Positions 1 through 6,290 of a DNA stretch of 22,019 nt are shown one piece after another. A program made the position numbers and the translations under genes. The notes beneath the pieces are model-generated. The model did not search any database, had not been told where the DNA came from, and saw nothing but the letters and a program-made list of their open reading frames with translations. Positions within the stretch are counted from its first letter, which is position 1; every line of letters begins with the position of its first letter. Origin of the DNA: DATLFA01 sp039934635 (GTDB lineage Bacteria; Actinomycetota; Acidimicrobiia; Acidimicrobiales; WLNW01); the NCBI GenBank assembly GCA_039934635.1, contig JBDTLT010000079.1:1-22019 (forward strand), written 5' to 3'.

Positions 1-821
1 CAACCGAACACCCAGCTGTCGACGCCCAGGATCGCCGGGCGGTTGCGGGCCAGCCACCGCACTTCGCGCATGAACGGCCCGGGGCTGTAGGTCGTGTAGC
101 GCTTGGGATCGCTGCGGATCAGCCGGTTCCAACCGGTGCGTACCAACACCACATCGCCCGGCTCGAACGAGGGCAACTGCTGACGGTCGATCGCGCCCTC
201 GAGATCTTCGACCGTGATGCGGTAGTTGTCGCGCAACACCGCTTCGCCGTCGGGCGTCTCGCTCGTGTCGCAACCTTGGGCGACCTTGAACGCGAGCACG
301 TCGATGAGCAGGCCGCGCGTGACAATGGGTGGCCCCCACGTCGGCGTGTCGTATTCCGCGGTGCCGTGATCGCGGGCGAAGTCGGGGCCGCGAAGGCCGT
401 TGTAGAACATCGGCCCGACACCGCTGTGGTGCAGGCCGTTGATCTTGGAGCCGATGTTGTAGGTGGTCTGCACCCGCTCCTCGTGGTGTGTCATCCGATT
501 GACGCCCCATGGACGGTCGCGGAGGATCTCACCGCCGAACGGCGCGGGCGGCAGGTACCCACTCACGGCCAGCTTTTGTTCGTATTGCCGCGTGCCGAAT
601 GCCGGAAAGCCGTTGAACAACGTCTCGCTCAGATTGAATGTGCGGATCGGGCGAGTCAGGTCGAGCAGCGCCAGCGCGGCGGCCGATTTCAACGGCGTGA
701 TCTCGTTGTAGGTGCCGTTGCGATCGTCGGGTCCGTAAGGCCCGGGCGCCCACGCGCCGCCTTCGACCTCGTCGGCGTCATACATCGTGTCGTCGATCGG
801 GTCATCCCATGCGATCCCCAT
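1..821 (-). CDS. Cyclase-family (kynurenine formamidase-like) protein, C-terminus cut off by window edge
   Basis: The frame read leftwards from the ATG at 821 stays open to base 1, giving about 273 residues without a stop. It opens MGIAWDDPIDD and contains segments typical of the Cyclase family (PF04199): PYGPDDRNGT near the N-terminus, then a GLLIDVLAFK block and an EPGDVVLVRTGW block. Members usually hydrolyse amide or ester bonds in cyclic or aromatic compounds using a metal held by an HxGTHxDxxxH motif. Here that motif reads NIGSKINGLHH (about positions 431-461), so the first His, second His and Asp are Asn, Lys and Asn, and only the last His remains. The family call is good, but ordinary metal-dependent hydrolysis is doubtful. 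It is divergent from the amidohydrolase at 859 with 37 bp between starts. A TATGGT box six bases before the ATG suggests a leaderless mRNA. Confidence 0.8.
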   Translation of the reverse strand, partial: MGIAWDDPIDDTMYDADEVEGGAWAPGPYGPDDRNGTYNEITPLKSAAALALLDLTRPIRTFNLSETLFNGFPAFGTRQYEQKLAVSGYLPPAPFGGEILRDRPWGVNRMTHHEERVQTTYNIGSKINGLHHSGVGPMFYNGLRGPDFARDHGTAEYDTPTWGPPIVTRGLLIDVLAFKVAQGCDTSETPDGEAVLRDNYRITVEDLEGAIDRQQLPSFEPGDVVLVRTGWNRLIRSDPKRYTTYSPGPFMREVRWLARNRPAILGVDSWVFG

Positions 822-827
822 GGGGCC

Positions 828-833
828 ACCATA
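828..833 (-). promoter_or_regulatory. -10 box (TATGGT) of the cyclase gene, leaderless type
   Basis: TATGGT on the minus strand is followed by exactly six bases (GGCCCC) and then the ATG at 821. A TANNNT box at this distance puts the transcription start on or next to the first base of the start codon. No Shine-Dalgarno sequence is visible. The transcription start is inferred. Confidence 0.5.
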
Positions 834-846
834 CTTGCGGCATCGG

Positions 847-852
847 TAGGCT
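847..852 (+). promoter_or_regulatory. -10 box (TAGGCT) of the amidohydrolase operon, leaderless type
   Basis: TAGGCT is followed by six bases (CGCGGC) and then the GTG at 859. The spacing matches the divergent cyclase promoter, and 13 bp separate the two -10 boxes. No Shine-Dalgarno sequence precedes the GTG, which supports both the GTG start and a leaderless transcript. Confidence 0.5.
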
Positions 853-858
853 CGCGGC

Positions 859-2085
859 GTGACGACCGCCGGCGAACTTCCCCGCATCATCTCCGTCGAC
901 GATCATGTCGTCGAACCCCCCGACCTCTGGACGTCACGCTTGCCCGCCCGCTATCGCGACGACGCGCCAAGGGTCGAGCGCGATCGAGCGATCATCGAGT
1001 TCAAGCCGCAGGGCGGCAGCCGCTTCGAGCGCGGCGCGGCCGACGGGCAGTGGTGCGATTTCTGGTGCTACGGCGGTGTGAGCCTGCCGTTTCCCAAGAC
1101 GGCCGCCTGCGTCGGTCTCGCCGACATCGAGTGGACACCGGTCACCTACGACGAGTTGCATCCGGCAACGTGGAAGCAACGTGAGCGTCTGCTGTCGATG
1201 GACGCCAATCATGTCGAGGCATCACTGTGTTTCCCCAACACGCTGCCTCGATTCTGCGGGCAGGGCTTTCTCGAGCGCGGCTCGCGCGAAGTGTCGCTGT
1301 TGTGCGTGCAGGCCTACAACGACTGGATGATCGACGAGTGGTGTGCGGGTGATGCCTACGGTCGATTGATTCCGCTCACGATGATCCCCTTGTGGGATCC
1401 GCAACTCGCCGCCGACGAGATACGCCGCTGCGCGGCCAAGGGCAGTTTTGCCGTGACGTTCTCCGAGAATCCCTCCAAGCTCAACCTGCCGTCGGTTCAT
1501 GACCACAACGGCCATTGGGATCCGTTCTTCGAAGCGTGCAACGAGACCGGCACGGTCATCAACATGCACATCGGATCGTCGTCGCAGATGTACATGACGG
1601 CACCCGACGCGCCATTCATCATCTCGTCGACGCTCACCTTCGCCAACTCGATGGGTTCGCTGTGCGACTTCCTCTTCTCGGGCGTGTTGCAACGCTTCCC
1701 GCACTTGAAGCTCGCGTACAGCGAGGGCCAACTCGGGTGGGCGCCCTACGTGCTCGAGCGCGCCGACAAGCTCTGGAAGCAACGCGGTCGGTCGGGCGTG
1801 TTCGGGGTCGACCTCGCGGAGCCGCCCTCGGCGTCGATCCCCGGCCGCGTCTACTTCTGCATCTTCGACGACGAGACGGGCTTGGCACTGCGCGATCGCG
1901 TTGGCATGGACCAGATCACCTTCGAAGTCGACTTCCCCCACGCCGACACCACCTGGCCCGACAGCCAGAAGATCGCCCGCGAGATCTGCACCGCGGCCGG
2001 CCTCGACGATGGTGAGATCTACAAGCTGCTCCGGGGCAACGCAATCAACGCCTTCGGTCTCGGCCGCTGGGGCATCAAGGAATAA
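859..2085 (+). CDS. Amidohydrolase_2 family metal-dependent hydrolase or decarboxylase
   Basis: This 408-residue protein belongs to the amidohydrolase_2 family (PF04909), related to ACMSD-type decarboxylases and found in many actinobacterial catabolic clusters. The N-terminal motif is VDDHVVEPPDLW (Asp14 and His16), an Asp-x-His version of the usual HxH metal site. Further family blocks are VQAYNDW, HWDPFFEACNETG, NMHIGSS (metal-ligand His) and EVDFPHADTTW (catalytic or metal Asp) near the C-terminus. The substrate cannot be read from the sequence. The GTG start is chosen because it sits six bases after a -10 box and the conserved motif begins at residue 11. It is the first gene of an operon: the crotonase starts 3 bp after its stop. 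A related amidohydrolase lies at 7958-9142 and shares the EPxDLWTSRL and DFPH blocks. Confidence 0.88.
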   Translation: MTTAGELPRIISVDDHVVEPPDLWTSRLPARYRDDAPRVERDRAIIEFKPQGGSRFERGAADGQWCDFWCYGGVSLPFPKTAACVGLADIEWTPVTYDELHPATWKQRERLLSMDANHVEASLCFPNTLPRFCGQGFLERGSREVSLLCVQAYNDWMIDEWCAGDAYGRLIPLTMIPLWDPQLAADEIRRCAAKGSFAVTFSENPSKLNLPSVHDHNGHWDPFFEACNETGTVINMHIGSSSQMYMTAPDAPFIISSTLTFANSMGSLCDFLFSGVLQRFPHLKLAYSEGQLGWAPYVLERADKLWKQRGRSGVFGVDLAEPPSASIPGRVYFCIFDDETGLALRDRVGMDQITFEVDFPHADTTWPDSQKIAREICTAAGLDDGEIYKLLRGNAINAFGLGRWGIKE

Positions 2086-2088
2086 GCC

Positions 2089-2922
2089 GTGTTCGAGCAC
2101 ATCTCCTACGAAGTGGTCGACGGCATCGCCACGATCACGCTCGATCGACCCGAGCGACTCAACGCGTTCACACTGATCATGCAGCGCGAGATCTGCGCCG
2201 CGCTCGACCGCGTCGACAACGACGACGACGTGCGCGCCGTGATCTTCACCGGTGCCGGCCGCGGCTTTTGCGCCGGTGTCGACCTGGGCACACCCGGATC
2301 GAAGTTCGAGCCCGACGAACAAGGCCGGGGCGGTGTCGTGACCCTGCGCATCTACCACTGCCACAAGCCGGTCATCGGTGCGATCAATGGTCCCGCGGTC
2401 GGTGTCGGCGCGTCGATGATCTTGCCCATGGACGTGCGCCTCGCGTCGCCAAATGCACGGATCGGTTACGTGTTCGCCCGCCGAGGCTTGATACCCGACG
2501 GTGTCTCGGGCTGGTTCCTGCCCCGCCTGGTCGGCATGAGCGTCGCGGCCGAGTGGTGCTACAGCGGGCGCATCTTCGAAGCTGACGAGGCGCTTCACGC
2601 GGGTCTGGTGCAGTCGATCCACCCGCCCGACGAACTCCTGCCGCGCGCGCACGATCTTGCCCGCTCGATGACGCAACATTCATCGGCGGTGTCGATCGCG
2701 ATCACCCGAACGTTGCTCTGGCACATGCAGAGCGAACCCGACCCGACCGCGGCCTACGCCACCGAATCGCAGGCCAGCAACTGGCTCGGTCGCCAGCCCG
2801 ACGCCGCCGAAGGCATCCGGGCGTTCCTCGAAAAGCGCGACGCGGAATTTCCCATGCGGGTGAGCCGCGACATGCCACCATTTGCCCCCTACCTCCGATC
2901 CGACACCGAGGAGCAGCCGTGA
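2089..2922 (+). CDS. Crotonase (enoyl-CoA hydratase/isomerase) family protein with atypical active site
   Basis: This 277-residue crotonase fold protein would act on an acyl-CoA thioester in the cytoplasm. Both oxyanion-hole segments are present: GAGRGFCAGVDL (residues 55-66) and GAINGPAVGVGAS (97-109). The two glutamates used by classical enoyl-CoA hydratase (Glu144 and Glu164 in the rat enzyme) align with Ser109 and Phe129, so a simple hydratase is unlikely. The stretch YVFARRGLIPDGVSGWFLPRLVG resembles a crotonase subgroup that usually has Glu in a PEA motif. Here it is Asp137, which lines up with the isomerase-type acid and with the nucleophilic Asp145 of 4-chlorobenzoyl-CoA dehalogenase. 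The GTG start lies 3 bp after the amidohydrolase stop, and the 3' end overlaps the next gene by 4 bp (GTGA). Isomerase, hydrolase or dehalogenase-like chemistry is possible. Confidence 0.87.
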   Translation: MFEHISYEVVDGIATITLDRPERLNAFTLIMQREICAALDRVDNDDDVRAVIFTGAGRGFCAGVDLGTPGSKFEPDEQGRGGVVTLRIYHCHKPVIGAINGPAVGVGASMILPMDVRLASPNARIGYVFARRGLIPDGVSGWFLPRLVGMSVAAEWCYSGRIFEADEALHAGLVQSIHPPDELLPRAHDLARSMTQHSSAVSIAITRTLLWHMQSEPDPTAAYATESQASNWLGRQPDAAEGIRAFLEKRDAEFPMRVSRDMPPFAPYLRSDTEEQP

Positions 2923-3569
2923 ACGTCTTCGGCAACTGCATCACGTCGCTCGACCAATTGCGGTCGCTCTACCACGAGCCCTCGGCATTGGTGCGCACCA
3001 AGAAGCAACCTCATATCAACGAACGCGGCAAGGCGTTTTTCGCCAACGCGACGTTTTGCCTTCTCGCGACCACCGACGCCGACGGCCGCGCCGACCTTTC
3101 GCCGCGCGGAGGGCCGCCGGGGTTCGTCAAGGTGCTCGACGATCAGCACCTCGTGATCCCCGATCTGAGCGGCAACAATTTGCTCGATTCGTTGGGCAAC
3201 ATCGCGCAGCGAGCCGACGTCGGGCTGTTGGTGTTGATCCCCGGCCTCGACGAGACGCTGCGCGTCAATGGCCAGGCGACCCTGAGCATCGACCCCGAGA
3301 TCCTCTCGTTGTGGCAGGGCCAGTTGCGCACACCGAAGGTCGCGATCGGCATTGCCGTCGATGAGATCTTCGGTCATTGCGCCAAGGCATTTCGCCGCGG
3401 CGGCGTGTGGGACCACGCGTCGTGGATCGACCCGATCGCGAGCGGCGTCCCCGATGTCTGCGAGGTCTATGCCGAGAGCTTCGGCGGCGGTGTCACGCCC
3501 GCCGAGCTACGAACGGTGCTCGAGCAGAACTACGCGCAAGAGTTGGCCGACGAGCGCCAAGCGCACTGA
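2919..3569 (+). CDS. PPOX-class FMN-binding flavoprotein, MSMEG_1061/DR_2398-like family
   Basis: This 216-residue protein has the split beta-barrel of the pyridoxamine-phosphate-oxidase-like flavoproteins. Recognisable blocks are KKQPHINERGKAFFA, FCLLATTDADGRADLSPRGGPPGFV (FMN phosphate-binding region, about residues 45-70), IPDLSGNNLLDSLGNI and TLRVNGQATLS. Members bind FMN, or in some actinobacteria F420 or heme, and reduce or oxidise small molecules; this subfamily has no settled substrate. The GTG start overlaps the crotonase stop in a GTGA, showing translational coupling in one operon with the amidohydrolase and crotonase. The gene ends 3 bp before the convergent VOC gene. Confidence 0.85.
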   Translation: MNVFGNCITSLDQLRSLYHEPSALVRTKKQPHINERGKAFFANATFCLLATTDADGRADLSPRGGPPGFVKVLDDQHLVIPDLSGNNLLDSLGNIAQRADVGLLVLIPGLDETLRVNGQATLSIDPEILSLWQGQLRTPKVAIGIAVDEIFGHCAKAFRRGGVWDHASWIDPIASGVPDVCEVYAESFGGGVTPAELRTVLEQNYAQELADERQAH

Positions 3570-3572
3570 CCG

Positions 3573-4061
3573 TCAGCGGAGGTAGGCGCTCCACTGCGAC
3601 CAGCCGAGGCGATCGAGGGTCTCGTCGCGGCGGCTGGCGTCGGTGAGCTCGACGCGCGCGTTGCCCGGTTTGGTCATGTAGGCGAACATGGTCGGCCGGC
3701 CGTCGTCGCTGGCGATGGTGACGTCGAGCGACCACCCGTCGGCTTCGAGCAACGCAACGGTCGCCGCCACATCGTCGACCCAATACGCGACGTGATGGAG
3801 CACCGCCACCTCGTCGGTGTCCCACACGCTGCCCGGGCCGCCTTGGAGTAGCTCGACTCGCATGGGTCCGCCGAGCGAATGCACGACGCGCTCGAGCACC
3901 CAGTCGATAGGACCGTCGGCGCCGCGCATCGGTGCCGCGATGCCACCCATGACTTCAGCCCATTCGAGGCCGAACAACTGACCCACCGACACCATCGCGG
4001 CGTCGAGATCGCAGGTCGCAATGCCGACGTGGTAGTGCACTCCGGGAATTCCGACCGCCAT
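3573..4061 (-). CDS. VOC (glyoxalase/bleomycin resistance/dioxygenase) superfamily protein
   Basis: This 162-residue protein has the paired beta-alpha-beta-beta-beta layout of the vicinal oxygen chelate fold. The first module begins GVHYHVGIATCDLDAA and closes with MRVELLQGG; the second begins VLHHVAYWVDDVAATVALL and closes with ARVELTD. The His and Glu positions that normally bind a divalent metal (two His, two Glu) are all present, so it is probably catalytically active. Likely activities are lyase, epimerase, isomerase or ring-cleavage; the sequence does not choose between them. It is divergent from the SDR gene with 22 bp between starts and convergent with the PPOX gene. A TAACCT box six bases before the ATG predicts a leaderless mRNA. 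Confidence 0.82.
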   Translation of the reverse strand: MAVGIPGVHYHVGIATCDLDAAMVSVGQLFGLEWAEVMGGIAAPMRGADGPIDWVLERVVHSLGGPMRVELLQGGPGSVWDTDEVAVLHHVAYWVDDVAATVALLEADGWSLDVTIASDDGRPTMFAYMTKPGNARVELTDASRRDETLDRLGWSQWSAYLR

Positions 4062-4067
4062 GGGCGC

Positions 4068-4077
4068 AGGTTACTCT
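4068..4077. promoter_or_regulatory. Overlapping divergent -10 boxes of the VOC and SDR genes
   Basis: On the minus strand TAACCT (4073-4068) is followed by six bases and the VOC ATG. On the plus strand TACTCT (4072-4077) is followed by six bases and the SDR ATG. The two hexamers share bases 4072-4073, so polymerase bound for one gene would cover the other. Any -35 contacts lie inside the opposite gene. Both transcripts are predicted to be leaderless. Confidence 0.5.
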
Positions 4078-4083
4078 TGCCGC

Positions 4084-5064
4084 ATGTTGCGTGACCAGAA
4101 GATCCTCATCACCGGGCCGGCAGGCCAAATTGCCTTTCCGCTCGCCGAGTACCTCGCGCGCGACAACGAAGTGTGGGGCATCGCGCGCTTCAGCGAGCCC
4201 GGCTCGCGCGAGCGCGTCGAACACGCGGGCGTCACGACTCGTGTCGTCGATCTCGCAACTGCCGACTTCGGAGATCTCCCCGACGACTTCACCTACGTAT
4301 TGCATCTCGCGGCGTTCCTGGGCACGGCGCCCGACTATGACGCGGCCCTGCGCGTCAATGCCGAAGGCTCGGGCATGGTGCTCAGTCACTGTCGCAAGGC
4401 ACGCGCGGCGATGGTGATGACGACCGGTTCGATCTACAAACCACACGAAGATCCCAATCATGCGTATCTCGAGACCGACCCCTTGGGCGACGCACAGTTG
4501 CCGTCCGTGCCCACGTACTCGATCTCGAAGATCGCGGAGGAAGGCGTCGTGCGCACCGTCTGCCGGATGCTCGATCTGCCGACCGTCATCGTGCGCATGA
4601 ACGTCGCCTATGGAACCAACGGTGGCATGCCCGCGTTCCATCTCGACGCCGTCGCGGCGGGCAAGCCGATCAGCATGCGCTGGGATCCAAATCCCTACAG
4701 CCCGATCCACGAGATCGACATCTGCGAGCAGACCGAAGCGTTACTCGGGGTGGCGTCGGTGCCCGCAACGATCGTCAACTGGGGTGGCGACGAGCCCGTG
4801 GCGGCGCAGGAGTGGTGTGCCTTCTTCGGCGAACTCACCGGCAAGGTGCCGCAGGTCTCGACGAACCCGGTTCCCGGCACGCAACGCGGCGTCGTGCTCG
4901 ACGTCACCAAACGACGCGCGATCACCGGACCGTGCCGCGTCAACTGGCGCGACGGCATGCGGACCATGTTCGAAGGTCGCTACCCGAACGGCGTCGATGC
5001 CGGGCCGGTCAACGCGCGGACGGCGCACGCGATGCAGGAACTGCAAGACGCCGCGGAGAGCTAG
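4084..5064 (+). CDS. NAD(P)-dependent epimerase/dehydratase (extended SDR)
   Basis: This 326-residue extended short-chain dehydrogenase opens with a Rossmann fold, ILITGPAGQIA, whose nucleotide-binding glycine pattern is G11xxG14xxA17 (the third Gly is Ala). The active site is visible as Ser116 in MTTGSIY and Tyr145-x3-Lys149 in TYSISK. A VNAEGS block follows at about residue 91, as in sugar-nucleotide epimerases. The C-terminal half (YSPIHEIDICEQTEALL, VNWGGDEPV) is the substrate domain. It probably oxidises, epimerises or dehydrates a hydroxyl compound; the substrate is unknown. The ATG at 4084 is preferred over an in-frame ATG at 4060 because the fold starts immediately after it and a -10 box precedes it by six bases. 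The gene ends 4 bp before the convergent secreted-protein gene. Confidence 0.86.
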   Translation: MLRDQKILITGPAGQIAFPLAEYLARDNEVWGIARFSEPGSRERVEHAGVTTRVVDLATADFGDLPDDFTYVLHLAAFLGTAPDYDAALRVNAEGSGMVLSHCRKARAAMVMTTGSIYKPHEDPNHAYLETDPLGDAQLPSVPTYSISKIAEEGVVRTVCRMLDLPTVIVRMNVAYGTNGGMPAFHLDAVAAGKPISMRWDPNPYSPIHEIDICEQTEALLGVASVPATIVNWGGDEPVAAQEWCAFFGELTGKVPQVSTNPVPGTQRGVVLDVTKRRAITGPCRVNWRDGMRTMFEGRYPNGVDAGPVNARTAHAMQELQDAAES

Positions 5065-5068
5065 CGAG

Positions 5069-5830
5069 CTAGCCCTCGTGCTGCTCGGTGTCGTCGCCGG
5101 GCTCGAGCAGCTTCGCGATGTGTCGCGCCAGCGGTGATGCCTTCTTGATGTCCGAACGGGCCGAGCGCACCGACTGCACGTAGGGGCTCAGCACCTTCTT
5201 GTCGGCGTTGTACGAGCTGGGTGTGATCGCGAGCAACACGTCGACATCGATGCTGTCGATCTTCGTCGTTGCACTCGCCACCGTGGCCTCGAGCGTGTTC
5301 AGCAACTCGGTCGCCTCTGCGGCGTCAGGGTCGCCCGCGGTGTTCGCAGACGCGATCGCGGCGGCCAATTGGTCGTGCAACGAGGCGAGCTTCGCCATCG
5401 CCGCGTCGAACTTGTCGATGGACATCACCAAGTTGATCTGCGGCAGGCGCAGCGCGTAGATGCGCAGATCGGTGACGATGCGTTGGCAGTCCGCCTTGAG
5501 CGCGGCCAGGTCCCCGGTGTTGCTGTCGATCGCAGCACGCACGGCGATGAGGCCGCTCTTGGCCGTCGTGATGATCGTGTTCAAGGCGGCATCGTGGGGA
5601 TCGAAGCTCTGCCCGATCTTCGCCGAGATCCGATCGAGATTGGCCTGACGATCAACGATCGCCTTCGTGCAGCGGGCTTTGACTTCGTCGAAGGTCGTCG
5701 CGGCTTGCGTGCTGATCTTGCGTTGATCGTCGCCACCGGTCGGGCGTTTGTCGTTCGCGGCCGCGATGCCGGGGATGAACAACACGCCCACCGCCACCGT
5801 CGCGGCGACTGCTTTCTTCAACCTGGTCAT
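5069..5830 (-). CDS. Secreted alpha-helical protein of unknown function
   Basis: I do not recognise this 253-residue protein. It begins with a clear Sec signal peptide: a basic n-region (MTRLKK), a hydrophobic core to about residue 20, and a GIAAA-ND cleavage region near residue 25. The mature part is almost entirely predicted helix, with Ala, Asp, Lys and Leu heptad-like stretches and only two cysteines (Cys54 and Cys115) that could form a disulfide. The ATG at 5830 is chosen because a strong AGGGGGG ribosome site lies just upstream. An in-frame ATG at 5869, overlapping the stop of the upstream lipoprotein gene in an ATGA, would add 13 residues before the signal peptide. It is co-transcribed with the lipoprotein at 5866-6165, suggesting a shared envelope role. 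Confidence 0.75.
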   Translation of the reverse strand: MTRLKKAVAATVAVGVLFIPGIAAANDKRPTGGDDQRKISTQAATTFDEVKARCTKAIVDRQANLDRISAKIGQSFDPHDAALNTIITTAKSGLIAVRAAIDSNTGDLAALKADCQRIVTDLRIYALRLPQINLVMSIDKFDAAMAKLASLHDQLAAAIASANTAGDPDAAEATELLNTLEATVASATTKIDSIDVDVLLAITPSSYNADKKVLSPYVQSVRSARSDIKKASPLARHIAKLLEPGDDTEQHEG

Positions 5831-5865
5831 TTCATTCCCCCCTGTTGGATCGGTGAGCGATCTGG

Positions 5866-6165
5866 TCATCGGTTGTCTTCGGTGTTTGCCAACGCATCGT
5901 CGATGTCGGCGAGGGCTTGGTCGACTTCGGCGAGAACGTCGTCGAGGGTGACCTGGGCGGCCACCGGCGAGGTGTTGACGACCGCCGGCGGTGCGGGGGA
6001 CACCGACGGGGGGGCGGCTGTCGCCGGAGCGGACTCGAACTGGCTGGTCGGCACCGACGTACTCGCGCCCAGCGCGGGCTCGTCGCCACCACCGCATCCG
6101 ACGGCGAGAATTGCGATTCCGACCACTGTCGCGGCAAGTGACTTCTTCAGAGTGAGGTCGGTCAC
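5866..6165 (-). CDS. Small proline/threonine-rich lipoprotein
   Basis: From the GTG at 6165 this is a 99-residue protein with a lipoprotein signal peptide: basic LKK, a hydrophobic core, and an LAVGC lipobox with Cys24 as the lipidated residue. A low-complexity Ala/Pro/Ser/Thr linker follows (about residues 31-70), then a short acidic amphipathic helix (TLDDVLAEVDQALADIDDALANTED). The helix resembles the helical style of the secreted protein encoded 35 bp downstream, so the pair may interact at the cell surface; that is inference. A longer reading from the ATG at 6231 adds 22 charged residues in front and would spoil the signal peptide, so GTG is preferred. No good ribosome site is visible before either start. 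Confidence 0.65.
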   Translation of the reverse strand: MTDLTLKKSLAATVVGIAILAVGCGGGDEPALGASTSVPTSQFESAPATAAPPSVSPAPPAVVNTSPVAAQVTLDDVLAEVDQALADIDDALANTEDNR

Positions 6166-6290
6166 ATCTAGGTGTATCGGCCTATACGGCAACGCACCTG
6201 AGCCCGAATCGTCGGCATCCGACACACCCATTTGGCGCGGTAGGTTGAGCGGGACCCTTCGGTCGAGGGGGATTCCAGGGGGTAGACACG

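Noticed and set aside
276..1184. A 302-residue plus-strand frame across the cyclase/amidohydrolase divergent region
   Set aside because: It crosses two real genes in wrong frames and contains Arg-rich nonsense in its second half.
1222..2679. A 485-residue open frame on the minus strand opposite the amidohydrolase and crotonase genes
   Set aside because: It is the complement of two clearly conserved genes, is rich in Arg/Val/Gly/His as expected of high-GC shadow frames, and shows no recognisable domain.
3566..3576. CTGAC-C-GTCAG palindrome containing both stop codons of the PPOX and VOC genes
   Set aside because: The 5-bp arms with a 1-base centre are too small to form a stable hairpin; it is probably a consequence of two TGA stops facing each other.
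5060..5075. AGCTAGC repeated at the convergent SDR/secreted-protein junction
   Set aside because: It is a short repeat created by two TAG stop codons in palindromic context; there is no other sign of a mobile-element footprint or attachment site.
6276..6282. GGGTAG just before the deacylase-like gene as another stress-sigma promoter
   Set aside because: No GTTT is found 14-17 bases upstream, and the G-run is better read as part of the ribosome site.
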